Counted from the first letter of the stretch, positions 27,218 through 37,174 are shown. The stretch is 64,000 bases of DNA from an uncultured Aquimarina sp. (GCA_947498785.1 CANMLS010000017.1:38953-102952), one strand, 5' to 3'. Translations and numbers: made by a program. The notes: generated by a model from the sequence alone, not told the origin.

Positions 27218-28711
27218 TTATGTTGTAGTTAGTTTTAGTTCTTTATGTTGTTGATATTCAGCTTCAATTAATCCTGCTACGAGCTTACCTGAAATTAGTG
27301 ACGGTGGTACCCCTGGACCAGGAACGGTAAGCTGTCCTGTAAAAAATAAACCTTTTACTTTTTTACTTTTCAATTTGGGTCTAAGAAAAGCGGTTTGTAA
27401 AAGTGTATTAGCCATTCCATAAGCATTTCCTTTATATGAATTATACTCTTTAATAAAGTCTTTTACACAGAAGGATTCTTTAAAGATAATATTATTTTTA
27501 ACATTTTGTTCTGTTAAAGTTTCAAAACGGGTAATGATTTTATCAAAATACTGCTCTCTTAATTCGTTTGTATCTTCTATTCCTGGAGCTAATGGGATAA
27601 GAAAAAAACCATTTTCGTTACCTTCTGGAGCAGATTTGGGATCTGTTAATGAGGTGAAATTAGCATAAAATAAAGGCTGGTCAGGCCATTTAGGGAAATC
27701 ATATATATCTTTTGCATGTTCATCAAAATCAGTATCAAAAAATAAGTTATGATGATTTATGTTTTTTAATTTCTTGTTAAAACCTACATAAAATAGTAGG
27801 GAAGAAGGAGCAAAAGTTTTTTTCTGCCAATATTCTTCAGAATACTGTCTGTATTTGACGTCTAATAATGTTTCTCCGTGATGATAATCAGCACCGCACA
27901 ATACAATATCAGCTTCGATTTTTTTCCCACTTACTACAATACCATTTGTCTTTTCGTTTTCAACGGCAATTTTTTCTACATTAGCATCAGTGTGAATCTC
28001 AACTCCTAGAGATTTGGCTAGTTTTCTCATTCCGAGTATCACTTCATACATACCTCCTCTTGGATGCCAAGTTCCTAATCCAAAATCAGCATAATTCATA
28101 AAACTGTAAAATGCAGGGGTGTCGCTTGGCTTTGCTCCTAGGAATAAGACAGGGAATTCGAGTATCTGAATTAATTTTTGGTTTTTAAAGTCTTTACGAA
28201 CTTCTTTGGAAATAGTACTAAAAAATTGACCTATTCTCTGGATGGTTTCTTTGGTTACTAGCTCCAAAGGTGAAACACCAGGTCTATATACCAAATTTTT
28301 TATGGCGATCTCATAATTATTTTGAGCTGTTGTAATAAATTTCTTTAATTTGGAAGAGCTTCCTTTTTCTTCATTTTCGAAGGCTGTATATATTTTGTCT
28401 AAAGTGTCTTCTATCGCAATACTTTCTTTATTTTCAAAAAATACTTTATATGCTGGATTTAGTTTATCGAGAGTGTAAAAACTAGAAGCAGTAGTATTAA
28501 AATCATTGAAAAAACTCTCAAATACATCTGGCATCCAATACCAGGAAGGGCCAATATCAAATGTAAATCCTTCTTTTTTTAATTGTCTTGCTCTACCACC
28601 TATAGTAGAGTTTTTTTCATAAATAGTAACCTCATATCCTAGTTGTGCCAGATAGCACGAAGCAGAGAGAGAAGAGAAACCAGAACCTATAATCACTATT
28701 TTTTTTGACAT
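27218..28711 (-). CDS. crtI: Phytoene desaturase
   Basis: 497 residues. An N-terminal FAD-binding Rossmann motif (KIVIIGSGFSSLSASCYLAQLG) and the C-terminal CrtI signature (GLFFTGQLTVPGPGVPPSLISGKLV) identify an FAD-dependent carotenoid desaturase. It introduces double bases into phytoene to give lycopene. It is 22 bases downstream of the MerR-type regulator, so regulator and enzyme genes are co-transcribed. Confidence 0.95.
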   Translation of the reverse strand: MSKKIVIIGSGFSSLSASCYLAQLGYEVTIYEKNSTIGGRARQLKKEGFTFDIGPSWYWMPDVFESFFNDFNTTASSFYTLDKLNPAYKVFFENKESIAIEDTLDKIYTAFENEEKGSSSKLKKFITTAQNNYEIAIKNLVYRPGVSPLELVTKETIQRIGQFFSTISKEVRKDFKNQKLIQILEFPVLFLGAKPSDTPAFYSFMNYADFGLGTWHPRGGMYEVILGMRKLAKSLGVEIHTDANVEKIAVENEKTNGIVVSGKKIEADIVLCGADYHHGETLLDVKYRQYSEEYWQKKTFAPSSLLFYVGFNKKLKNINHHNLFFDTDFDEHAKDIYDFPKWPDQPLFYANFTSLTDPKSAPEGNENGFFLIPLAPGIEDTNELREQYFDKIITRFETLTEQNVKNNIIFKESFCVKDFIKEYNSYKGNAYGMANTLLQTAFLRPKLKSKKVKGLFFTGQLTVPGPGVPPSLISGKLVAGLIEAEYQQHKELKLTTT

Positions 28712-28733
28712 AATTAGATATGGTGTTTGCTTT

Positions 28734-29630
28734 TTAAAGTTCAGAAATTAATGCACTAATTGTATTAAAATAACGATGATTTTGCTCAATAGTTTTGTTA
28801 ATATGCATGATCTGTTTGCCTAGCATCCAAAATTCATTTGTTTTTTCTACACATACAATTTTATTAAAATCTTCCACATAACTAGAAATATTATCTTTTT
28901 CGGGTTTTATAGTAAAATAAGATACAAATACGGTTTCTTCATGAAAAGAAAGCATATTAGGTAAACTATCTAAGGGAATACTTGGTCCAAGATATATAGC
29001 TTTATACCCATGTAACAATATCTCATAATTTACGTATAATAAACCCAATTCATGTATTTCATTTTCTGGTAGAAATAATACAAATGCTTTATCTTTTTTT
29101 GTAGGCTTAGAATACTGGAGTTTTTCGATATTTAATAACAACTTTTGTTTAATCAAATTCGTGATAAAATGCTCATGAGAGGGACTAATCGTATTGGTTT
29201 GCCATAATAAACCTATCTCTTTAAGAAGTGGTATAAAAACATCAGTAAATATTTGTCTAAAATTCCTTTTACTTTCAAGTTGTTCATAAGTGCCTAAAAA
29301 TAACTCAAGGTCATAATTGAGCATTGCAATCTTAAAAGAATTTATAGCTTGGTTTTTGGTACTATTATCTGATACAATACTCCTAACATATTCATTAATT
29401 TGTTGCTCATCAAGTTTAGAGATTCTAGATATTTTGTATCCACTATTAACCAAATAGGTGACATTAAGTAGTTTTTGAAGACTCTTTAAATTATAAGTTC
29501 TAATATTAGTTTCGGTACGATTAGGTGAAAGCAAATTATAGCGCTTTTCCCATATTCTAATAGTATGAGCTTTTACACCACAGAGGTTTTCTAAGTCCTT
29601 AATGCTAAAAATTTGCTTAATATTGTTCAC
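28734..29630 (-). CDS. CarH/LitR-like MerR regulator with cobalamin-binding motifs
   Basis: 298 residues. Residues 6-75 form a MerR-type winged helix (IFSIKDLENLCGVKAHTIRIWEKRY). The middle is the four-helix cap, with the light-sensor signature W143-x9-E153-H154. The C-terminal Rossmann-like domain has E191-x-H193-x2-G196, the loop whose histidine coordinates cobalt in B12-dependent photoreceptors. In CarH, adenosylcobalamin holds a DNA-bound repressor tetramer in the dark and light breaks it up. With both motifs kept and crtI/crtB/crtZ directly downstream, this is very likely a light- and B12-responsive repressor of carotenoid synthesis and of itself. Binding itself is inference. Confidence 0.82.
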   Translation of the reverse strand: MNNIKQIFSIKDLENLCGVKAHTIRIWEKRYNLLSPNRTETNIRTYNLKSLQKLLNVTYLVNSGYKISRISKLDEQQINEYVRSIVSDNSTKNQAINSFKIAMLNYDLELFLGTYEQLESKRNFRQIFTDVFIPLLKEIGLLWQTNTISPSHEHFITNLIKQKLLLNIEKLQYSKPTKKDKAFVLFLPENEIHELGLLYVNYEILLHGYKAIYLGPSIPLDSLPNMLSFHEETVFVSYFTIKPEKDNISSYVEDFNKIVCVEKTNEFWMLGKQIMHINKTIEQNHRYFNTISALISEL

Positions 29631-29643
29631 CTTTTAATAAAAA

Positions 29644-29718
29644 TTGTTAAACAAAACTAAATAAAAGAAAGTACATATTTTTTCATTATTTGTTAAAATA
29701 ATTGATGCAATTGTTAAA
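29644..29718. promoter_or_regulatory. Promoter region of the carotenoid operon with three TTGTTAAA boxes
   Basis: TTGTTAAA occurs at 29644, 29690 and 29711. The first is part of the inverted repeat TTGTT-A-AACAA (29644-29654) and abuts a minus-strand -7 box reading TAGTTTTG (29652-29659), 21 bases before the regulator's ATG. The boxes are candidate operators for the CarH-like protein. Confidence 0.4.
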
Positions 29719-29812
29719 AAAACATCCTATGATAATTTTTGCGTTTTATCGATAGTTTTAAAAAGTAATAATTTAAGTTTTTTTAAAATACAAGGATAAA
29801 ATTTTGATGCAC

Positions 29813-30373
29813 TTATAAGAAAAACATTGAGGTATTAGTTTTGAGAAAGCGTAAGGCTTTGCTAATATGAACTTCAACTGTTTTAGTAGAAATTCCTAAA
29901 ATTTGAGCTATTTCTTTATGTTTTTTCTGCTCCAATCTACTAAGTTTAAAAACTTCTTTGCATTTTTTTGGAAGTTGTTCTATAGCTTTTTCTAGTTTTA
30001 ACCAATTAGCCTCTAATTGATTTTCGTCATTATCATTATACATATCAAATAAAGCTTCCCATTTTAGAGTATCCAAAGCATCATATTCTTTTTTCTTTTT
30101 TCGCAAATGCATTAGGAATTCATTATGACAAGCCCTAAAAAGATAATTTTTTAGAGAAGTAGTGATGTTTAGTGAAGATTTTTTTTCCCAAAGCCTTAGT
30201 AGAACATTTTGTACCAGATCTTCAGATAAAGAAGAATCATGAGATAACTTATATACATAGTTGTAAAGCCACGAATAATATCGATCGAACAATATTTTAT
30301 AGTCATTCTGATCCCCTTTTATAAGCCCTTGAATCAGTAATTTTTCTATGTCACTTGTATTGGTATTCATCAT
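29813..30373 (-). CDS. ECF RNA polymerase sigma-70 factor
   Basis: 186 residues. Region 2 (ILFDRYYSWLYNYVYKLSHDSSLSEDLVQNVLLRLWEK) and region 4 (LEQKKHKEIAQILGISTKTVEVHISKALRFL) are both clear, with a short linker, the layout of Bacteroidetes ECF factors paired with FecR. The ATG one codon inside would also serve. It is encoded divergently from its presumed FecR partner, with 83 bases between them. Confidence 0.92.
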   Translation of the reverse strand: MMNTNTSDIEKLLIQGLIKGDQNDYKILFDRYYSWLYNYVYKLSHDSSLSEDLVQNVLLRLWEKKSSLNITTSLKNYLFRACHNEFLMHLRKKKKEYDALDTLKWEALFDMYNDNDENQLEANWLKLEKAIEQLPKKCKEVFKLSRLEQKKHKEIAQILGISTKTVEVHISKALRFLKTNTSMFFL

Positions 30374-30456
30374 AAAATTACCTCTAAATTAAAAAAAATA
30401 AAATAAAGTAAGGGATTTGTGGTTTTTCTGCATCTTTAAGTAAGAAAAGGTGAATA

Positions 30457-31626
30457 ATGGATGATTATTTAACAATAATTGAAAGATATCTTGAAGGTAG
30501 GGCTTCAGATTCAGAGAAAAAGACGTTACAAAACTGGCTCGCAGAAGATGCAAATCATGAGATTTTCTTTAAACAAAAAATAAAAGAATGGTATGCCAAT
30601 AAAGAAGATAGACCAACAGATTCTGATGGTGCCTACATCCGTTTTAAACAAACTATAGATTATAAGACCGAAAGGGAAATTATATTTAGGCCATGGATTA
30701 AAATTATAAAATATGCTGCAATCATTGCAGGAGTGCTTTTTGGGGGATATTATTATACTTTAGTATATAAATATACAAAAAAGACAAATACCGAAATTGT
30801 AGAGATGGGTACTTTACCAATGGATAAGATTAAAGTAACCGATGAAGAGGGGAGAGTTTCTTTTATAAATTTTGATGATAAAACAGACATAATAAATGCA
30901 AACGGAAATTTAATAGGAAAAAAGGAAGAAAATCAACTTATAGTCGAACCTGATAAAGCTGCAAAAGAGGTTAGGTATATGGAAATCTCTATTCCTAAAG
31001 GTAAACTTTTTCAACTTACATTGTCTGATGGGACAAAAGTGTGGTTGAATGCTGCAAGTACATTAAAATTTCCACAACATTTTATTGCTTCCGAAGAACA
31101 TAGAATTGTGTATCTCGAAGGAGAAGCATTTTTTGATGTTACCACAAATAAAGAACAACCATTTGTTGTAAAAACAACAGCTGTAGATGTAGAGGTGTTA
31201 GGCACACAATTCAATGTATCTTCTTATGCAGAAGATTCGACAGTAAAAGCTACTTTAGTTGAAGGTTCAGTTATTATAAATGATCAGAATGAGAATATTG
31301 GTTCGGTAAAACTTTCTCCAAGCTATCAGGCTGTTTACAATAAAGAGAAGAATAGTCTAAATAAAAAAAGAGTAAATACCACATTGTATACCTCATGGAT
31401 AGATAAAAAGATCATTCTGCAAAATGAATCTTTTGCAGAGGTATATAAAAGAATTGAACGAGCGTATGATGTTACTATAATAAGTAAAAATAAGAGATTA
31501 AATAATACAAGTTTTACAGGAGAATTTGATGTAGAAAATATTGAAGAAATTCTAAAAACATTTTCGGGGACTTTAAAATTTACTTACGAAATCAATAAAA
31601 ACAACATATTAATACATCCTGAATAA
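30457..31626 (+). CDS. FecR-type anti-sigma/sigma regulator
   Basis: 389 residues. The cytoplasmic N-terminal part has the ERYLEGRASDSEKKTLQNWL helix that binds the sigma factor. One transmembrane helix follows at about 85-105 (IIKYAAIIAGVLFGGYYYTL). The periplasmic FecR domain contains IPKGKLFQLTLSDGTKVWLNAAS and LEGEAFFDV, and the last 70 residues are DUF4974-like, the part that contacts the receptor's STN domain. It relays receptor occupancy to the divergent ECF factor. The receptor gene follows 166 bases downstream. Confidence 0.93.
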   Translation: MDDYLTIIERYLEGRASDSEKKTLQNWLAEDANHEIFFKQKIKEWYANKEDRPTDSDGAYIRFKQTIDYKTEREIIFRPWIKIIKYAAIIAGVLFGGYYYTLVYKYTKKTNTEIVEMGTLPMDKIKVTDEEGRVSFINFDDKTDIINANGNLIGKKEENQLIVEPDKAAKEVRYMEISIPKGKLFQLTLSDGTKVWLNAASTLKFPQHFIASEEHRIVYLEGEAFFDVTTNKEQPFVVKTTAVDVEVLGTQFNVSSYAEDSTVKATLVEGSVIINDQNENIGSVKLSPSYQAVYNKEKNSLNKKRVNTTLYTSWIDKKIILQNESFAEVYKRIERAYDVTIISKNKRLNNTSFTGEFDVENIEEILKTFSGTLKFTYEINKNNILIHPE

Positions 31627-31792
31627 TTAATAGATAAGAATTAGTTTAGTTATTAAAAAACAATAAAATCTATAGCATATATGAATACAAAATGATTACA
31701 AAATATAAGTAAAAAAGGAAGTGCTGCTACACTTCCCTTACTTATTCGATTATTATTTAACTGAATACTTAACAATCAAACTTTTCAAAAAT

Positions 31793-34700
31793 ATGAAAAA
31801 AATGAGTAATCGTGTGTTATTTTCACACATAGCACACCAATCAATTACAGTAAAAATGAAACTCACACTAATTTTATTTTGTTTTTCTATCTTTCAGATG
31901 ACTGCTTCATCTGGGTTTTCGCAGGGAAAAATAAAACTTAATTTTATAGAAACTCCAATATCAGAAGTTCTTGAGGAAATTAAAAATCAGACATCTTACA
32001 AGTTTTTTTACATTAATGATGAAATAAATCTCAATAAGAAGACTACTATACAAGTTGATCAAGAAACTTTGGATGACGTTTTAGAACTTTTGTTTAACAA
32101 GACGGGTATTTCATATTCAATTATAGGTAAACAGGTTGTGTTGAAAAAAACTCCTTTACTTAATGATAAAATAGAAGTTCAACGAGAGATTAAAGGAAAT
32201 GTAAAAGATTCTAATGGAAGTCCATTGCCTGGAGCAAATGTACTGGTAAAAGGAACGTCAATTGGAGCGCAGACGGATTTTGAAGGTAATTTTATTATCA
32301 ATTTACCAGAAGAGAATAATGTTTTGGTGATTTCTTATATTGGTTTTGAAACGACAGAAGTAGATACATCAGGCAAAGATTTTATATCAGTAACCTTAAA
32401 AGATGCATCTGCACAATTAGATGATGTTGTAATAGTAGGTTCAAGAAATCCTAGTCGTACGGCTACAGAAACCGCAGTAGCTATTGATGTAATAGATATT
32501 ACAGAGATCGCTTCTCAAGGTCCACAGACGTCGGTAAACGAAATCCTAAATTATGTCGCTCCGTCTTTTACTTCTCAGACTCAAACTGTTTCTGATGGAA
32601 CAGATCATATTGATCCAGCATCTTTACGTGGCTTGGGTCCAGATCAAGTTTTGGTATTAATTAATGGAAAAAGAAGACATAATACGTCTTTGATTAATGT
32701 AAATGGTACTGTAGGAGCAGGTAGTGTTGGAACAGATATGAATGCAATTCCTACTGCTGCTATTAGGCGTATAGAAGTATTACGTGATGGAGCTGCAGCT
32801 CAATATGGTTCTGATGCTATAGCAGGTGTTATCAATATAGTATTGAAAAAAGCAACTGGAAAATTAGATCTTACGGTAACCACAGGAGCTAATTTTAGCG
32901 AAAATTCTGATCATTTTGAAGGAGGAAGTGATGGTGAAAAAGTAAAGTTGGAAGCTAATTATGGTTTAGCAATTGGAGAAAATGGAGGGTTTATTAATTT
33001 TACGGGCTCTTTATCTACAAGAGAACCTGCATTGCGTAATCGTGATTATCAGGGAGATATTTTTAAGGGATTTCATGGAGCAGAACGAGTTTTTGCCGAA
33101 GGAGGAGGAAATGTGGCAGAAATGACATTGGCTGATTATCAAACGGCTGCACAAGGAATAGCTTATCTTGATCAGACTACAAGAGATCAAATAGCAGCGT
33201 TAAACGTTAATGATGCCACAGATGTAGAAACCTTAAGAGGTTTGTTAGATGTTGATGTTGATGAAGATGAATTAACGGCTCGTGGATTGACTCGTGAAGA
33301 TTTTAGATTTAAAGTAGGAACAGCCAAATTAAGAGAAGGTAAATTCTTTGCAAATATGTCTATTCCACTTAGTGAAGATACAGAGTTATATAGTTTTGGT
33401 GGAATTAGTTATCGACAGGGGTTAGCGTCAGGATTTTACCGAAGGCCAGCACAAGGGGATGGTAGAGCTAATACTCCTGCCTTTCCAAATGGTTTTTTAC
33501 CTAATATAGGAACTGATATTGTTGATAAATCAATTGCATTAGGAATCAAAGGTAAGATCAAGGATTGGGATGTAGATTTTTCCAATACTTATGGTATTAA
33601 TATTTTTGATATTACTGTTGGTAATTCTAGTAATGGAACTTTGGGAGTGGCTACGCCGAGAACCTTTGATGCAGGAGCATTAAGTTTTATGCAAAACACT
33701 ACAAATTTGGATATCGCAAAATTCCACGAGGATATTTTTAGCGGACTTAGCATAGCAATGGGTGCAGAATATAAAGTTGAGAATTATACCATTACTGCGG
33801 GAGAAGAAGCTTCTTATACTAGTTATGATATTAATGGAAATCCTGTAACAAGTATTACAGCCGATACAGAATTAGTTCGTAATAATTTTACTGGTGCGCC
33901 GCTAGGTGGAGGGTCACAAGTGTTTAGAGGATATGATCCAAATAACGAAACCGATAAATACAGAAATAGTATTGCTGGATATATTGATCTCGAAGCTGAT
34001 TTCACAGAGAAATGGTTAGTGAGTTTGGCAGCTAGATATGAAAATTTTTCTGATTTTGGAGATACCTTTAATTACAAATTAGCCACTCGATATAAAATAA
34101 CAGAGAATTTTTCTGTAAGAGGAGCAAATAGTACAGGATTTAGAGCGCCATCATTGCATCAACAGTTCTTTAGTAGGACTAGTACTGTTTTTGTGGATAA
34201 TCAACCTTTTGAACAAGGAACCTTTACCAATGATAGTAGAGCGGCAGCTCTTATCGGAATTGCAAAATTGAAAGAAGAAACTTCTGATAGTTATAGTGTT
34301 GGTGCCACTGCAAAAATTCAAAATTTTACAATTACAGCAGATGCATATTTAATCAATATTGATGATAGGATTGTGTATAGTGGTAGTTTTGGAAATGGAG
34401 GAGATGCTGAACTTACAAGGATATTTCAGGATGCTGGAGCTACTAGCGCTCGTTTCTTTGTGAATGCAATTGATACCAAATCACAAGGGATTGATGTTGT
34501 GATTTCACATAAACTTGATATAGGGTCAAATGCAACATTAAGGAATGATCTTTCTGGGACTTTTGCAGAAACAGAAGTTGAAGAGATTCGGGTACCACAG
34601 AAAATTGCCAATGCCGGTGAAAGTGGTAACTTTTTTGATGCACAAGAAGAAGCGTTTTTAACATTAGCACAACCAAGAACTAAGTTAAGTCTTACTAATG

Positions 34701-35035
34701 CTTTATCAATAGGAAAGTATAATATATTGTTGAGAAATGTATTTTTTGGAGAGGTAACCGACCCTGATGATTTTAATGGCGATCCTCGAGTAGAAGGAAC
34801 TACAGTAAGTGATGATGCTGTCTATGGAGGAAAAGTAGTTACAGATCTTTCCTTTTCTACAACCATTTTTGATAGTTTGAATATTACGATTGGAGCTAAT
34901 AATTTATTAGATGTATATCCAGATGAAAATCGAGCTGGAGGAACAGCAGGCGACCAATTTGTGTATTCTAGAAGGACATCGCAATTTGGGTATACAGGAA
35001 GATTTTTATTTGCAAGAGTTAATTTTAGTTTATAA
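31793..35035 (+). CDS. TonB-dependent receptor with STN signalling domain
   Basis: 1080 residues from the ATG at 31793; an open frame extends 24 codons upstream with no signal-like features. After the signal sequence comes an STN domain (ISEVLEEIKNQTSYKFFYINDEINL), then a carboxypeptidase-D-like beta domain (GNVKDSNGSPLPGANVLVKGTSIG), the plug (PDQVLVLINGKRRHNTSLINV, DGAAAQYGSDAIAGVINIVLKK) and a 22-strand barrel ending in an aromatic-rich strand. It imports a large nutrient across the outer membrane and signals through FecR. No SusD follows, so a siderophore, cobalamin-like or other small ligand is as likely as a glycan. Confidence 0.93.
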   Translation: MKKMSNRVLFSHIAHQSITVKMKLTLILFCFSIFQMTASSGFSQGKIKLNFIETPISEVLEEIKNQTSYKFFYINDEINLNKKTTIQVDQETLDDVLELLFNKTGISYSIIGKQVVLKKTPLLNDKIEVQREIKGNVKDSNGSPLPGANVLVKGTSIGAQTDFEGNFIINLPEENNVLVISYIGFETTEVDTSGKDFISVTLKDASAQLDDVVIVGSRNPSRTATETAVAIDVIDITEIASQGPQTSVNEILNYVAPSFTSQTQTVSDGTDHIDPASLRGLGPDQVLVLINGKRRHNTSLINVNGTVGAGSVGTDMNAIPTAAIRRIEVLRDGAAAQYGSDAIAGVINIVLKKATGKLDLTVTTGANFSENSDHFEGGSDGEKVKLEANYGLAIGENGGFINFTGSLSTREPALRNRDYQGDIFKGFHGAERVFAEGGGNVAEMTLADYQTAAQGIAYLDQTTRDQIAALNVNDATDVETLRGLLDVDVDEDELTARGLTREDFRFKVGTAKLREGKFFANMSIPLSEDTELYSFGGISYRQGLASGFYRRPAQGDGRANTPAFPNGFLPNIGTDIVDKSIALGIKGKIKDWDVDFSNTYGINIFDITVGNSSNGTLGVATPRTFDAGALSFMQNTTNLDIAKFHEDIFSGLSIAMGAEYKVENYTITAGEEASYTSYDINGNPVTSITADTELVRNNFTGAPLGGGSQVFRGYDPNNETDKYRNSIAGYIDLEADFTEKWLVSLAARYENFSDFGDTFNYKLATRYKITENFSVRGANSTGFRAPSLHQQFFSRTSTVFVDNQPFEQGTFTNDSRAAALIGIAKLKEETSDSYSVGATAKIQNFTITADAYLINIDDRIVYSGSFGNGGDAELTRIFQDAGATSARFFVNAIDTKSQGIDVVISHKLDIGSNATLRNDLSGTFAETEVEEIRVPQKIANAGESGNFFDAQEEAFLTLAQPRTKLSLTNALSIGKYNILLRNVFFGEVTDPDDFNGDPRVEGTTVSDDAVYGGKVVTDLSFSTTIFDSLNITIGANNLLDVYPDENRAGGTAGDQFVYSRRTSQFGYTGRFLFARVNFSL

Positions 35036-35074
35036 CTGAAAATTGATATAGTTAATTAAGTTTTGTTTGCAAAA

Positions 35075-35112
35075 ACAGGCAAGGATAGTCATTCATCCTT
35101 GCCTGTTTTTTT
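35075..35112 (+). terminator. Intrinsic terminator after the TonB-dependent receptor
   Basis: Perfect 12-bp stem ACAGGCAAGGAT / ATCCTTGCCTGT, 8-base loop, seven T. Confidence 0.9.
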
Positions 35113-35206
35113 ATAACATCATTGCTATAGTCAAAAGTGATGTTGCACAGAATAAGAGACAAAACTTTGCAACGAAATAGTTGTCAATTTTTGGTGTAAT
35201 TTTCAT
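35111..35206 (-). CDS. Possible very small membrane protein
   Basis: An ATG-started frame of 31 codons, KITPKIDNYFVAKF followed by a hydrophobic stretch CLLFCATSLLTIAMML, ending at the terminator. Composition suits a single-helix membrane peptide, but the frame is short and may be chance. The rest of 35113-35506 holds nothing recognisable. Confidence 0.25.
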   Translation of the reverse strand: MKITPKIDNYFVAKFCLLFCATSLLTIAMML

Positions 35207-35506
35207 AATCAAGATTAAAAATAAGTTATGACGTTTTTCAGATACAAGTCAGAATAGCATCCTTTTCATAAGTATTGTTTTTCATTTTGCTAATCTAGAG
35301 GAAACTTATCTTTAAGATATTTGCAGCATTTATGTTATGTGTTTTTACTCAAAGTACTATTGATTCTTGGTTGTGGTTAATAGGAAAATTGAAAATAGTC
35401 AATTTTTAATTTTTTGATATTATCACCAAGTAATTAAAAAGATTTTGCTATACTAGGTATAAAGTGCTTAAAACTATTACGTCCATAGAATGCCTTACTG
35501 AACGCT

Positions 35507-36235
35507 TTATTTTTTTATTCGGTCAAATAATATTGAAGTTTCAACAAACTTTCTATGTTCTATGGTTGTTAATTTTTCTAGTAAATCAAATGAAGCAATA
35601 TAGCTTACTAAGCTTCCATTAGAAGAAATGAATTTTCCATCCTGAACAACATAAACTTCATGGTCATTGGCAACTTTTAAATTTGGATAATCTGATTTTA
35701 ATGATTCGCCTCCTGTTACATAAGTGACGATTTCTTTGTGGTCAGCAATTCCAGTTTCACCAATTAGAAAAGCTCCTGCACAGTGACTTGCAATATATTC
35801 AGTTGTTTTGTTTTGCTCCTTAATAAATTCAACTAATTCTTTGTTAGATGTTTGATTTTCTGGATTATAAGAACTAGGAATAACCAAGACTTTCAAATTT
35901 GGGATATTACCGATAATATAATCGGGTATTATTTTTAATCCGTGAGCACTATTATAAGTTTTATTTTCAGTTGCTATTGTTATTACATTAAAAAGATGTT
36001 TTTGATTAACATCTGGATTGGAGAATACGTCTAATGGAGCAACCACCTCATTGATTATTACACCTTCAAATATTAATATTCCTATAGTTGGTAAATTATT
36101 ATCTATTTCTTTTTCTATGATATGATTTTGCTTTATTTTTTCTGTTTTTGAATTCGTTTCTCTATCATTTTTTATTTGTTTTGAACAACTAATGATAGTT
36201 ATAACAACAAGGGAGGCTAAAATTATTTTCTTCAT
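35507..36235 (-). CDS. DJ-1/PfpI-like lipoprotein
   Basis: 242 residues. A lipoprotein signal (KKIILASLVVITIISC, Cys17) is followed by a charged linker and a DJ-1/PfpI domain from about residue 50. The start IGILIFEGVIINEVVAPLDVF and the nucleophile elbow IASHCAGAFLIGE (Cys152) are those of the GlxA/isonitrile-hydratase-like branch. Usually these are cytoplasmic glyoxalase-like, amidase-like or regulator domains without DNA-binding part; an exported, lipid-anchored form is unusual. Reaction unknown. It is transcribed alone. Confidence 0.85.
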   Translation of the reverse strand: MKKIILASLVVITIISCSKQIKNDRETNSKTEKIKQNHIIEKEIDNNLPTIGILIFEGVIINEVVAPLDVFSNPDVNQKHLFNVITIATENKTYNSAHGLKIIPDYIIGNIPNLKVLVIPSSYNPENQTSNKELVEFIKEQNKTTEYIASHCAGAFLIGETGIADHKEIVTYVTGGESLKSDYPNLKVANDHEVYVVQDGKFISSNGSLVSYIASFDLLEKLTTIEHRKFVETSILFDRIKK

Positions 36236-36725
36236 TATAAATTTGGTTTAATGTAAAAGTAAAGGGTTGTATAAAGATAAAACTTAATCAAGATTAAGAA
36301 ATATAAATTATTTGATTATTATAGAAATTGATTTAAGGTTTTAGTTCAATATAAACTGCTAGACTAGTTAAGCATGATTTTTTGTTTTTTTAATAATCAA
36401 TCATTATAAGTGCAGTTAGAAGTTTTGGTTGATTGAATAATAAAATAGTTGTTATTGATTATAGTTTATAACAAGCATTACAAAACAAATACTACAATTT
36501 AAAATCACAGGGATTAGATATAATCTTATACTATCTTTGGTTTATGTTAAAAAAATAGTTTCATATAAAGCGAAGAGAATACTTAGAAAAGAAATGCTAT
36601 TATTGCATTGGTAACCCAAAGAAACTATTAACTTAGGAAAGTAACTATGTCCATAATTGATCGTAGAATTTGGGTTGTGAAATATTAGTAGATTTATCTT
36701 GGGGTAAAATTTAATTGGAATTATT
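36236..36725. other. Intergenic region
   Basis: 490 bases of AT-rich DNA. No gene, RNA or strong hairpin was recognised; the short minus-strand frame inside has no supporting features. Confidence 0.4.
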
Positions 36726-36983
36726 ATGAATCTCGGTTTTAAGAAGTCAATTGATATTGATGTGCTTAAAAGAATTTTGGACATTAAACGAAATCAATCA
36801 AAGGGGTTAATTACCATTATGGTAGAATTACCTATAAGCAATAAATTAAAACTTGATTTCGAAAATAAAGGTTTTGTAGTAATTGAGAACAAGCTTGATT
36901 TATTCTCAAGTAGATTGATTCAATATCGATTTGAGTGGAAAAAATATAACTTGAGAACAAATCCAAAAAATGAAAAAAAGTAG
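36726..36983 (+). CDS. Small hypothetical protein
   Basis: 85 residues, not recognised. NLGFKKSIDIDVLKRILDIKRNQ looks helical, followed by LITIMVELPISNKLKLDFENKGFVVIEN with alternating strands, so it may fold as a small alpha/beta domain. No signal or membrane segment. Alone between long spacers. Confidence 0.45.
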   Translation: MNLGFKKSIDIDVLKRILDIKRNQSKGLITIMVELPISNKLKLDFENKGFVVIENKLDLFSSRLIQYRFEWKKYNLRTNPKNEKK

Positions 36984-37174
36984 CTTTATGCTTTTTTAAT
37001 ACATTCATTATTCTCGGCAGGTTTTTGATTTAAATTGATTACAAATCAAGAAAAAACAATTAACTACAAAAAATAATTTCTGTTTCGTTGTTTAAATACT
37101 GTCTAAAATGAATTCGTGTAAAGTCTAGATTACTGAAAAAGATTTGGTTGTTGTTTTTTAAGAATAATAAGTAG

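Noticed and set aside
31793..35035. SusC/SusD polysaccharide utilisation locus
   Set aside because: No SusD, glycoside hydrolase or lyase gene follows the receptor; a terminator closes the unit.
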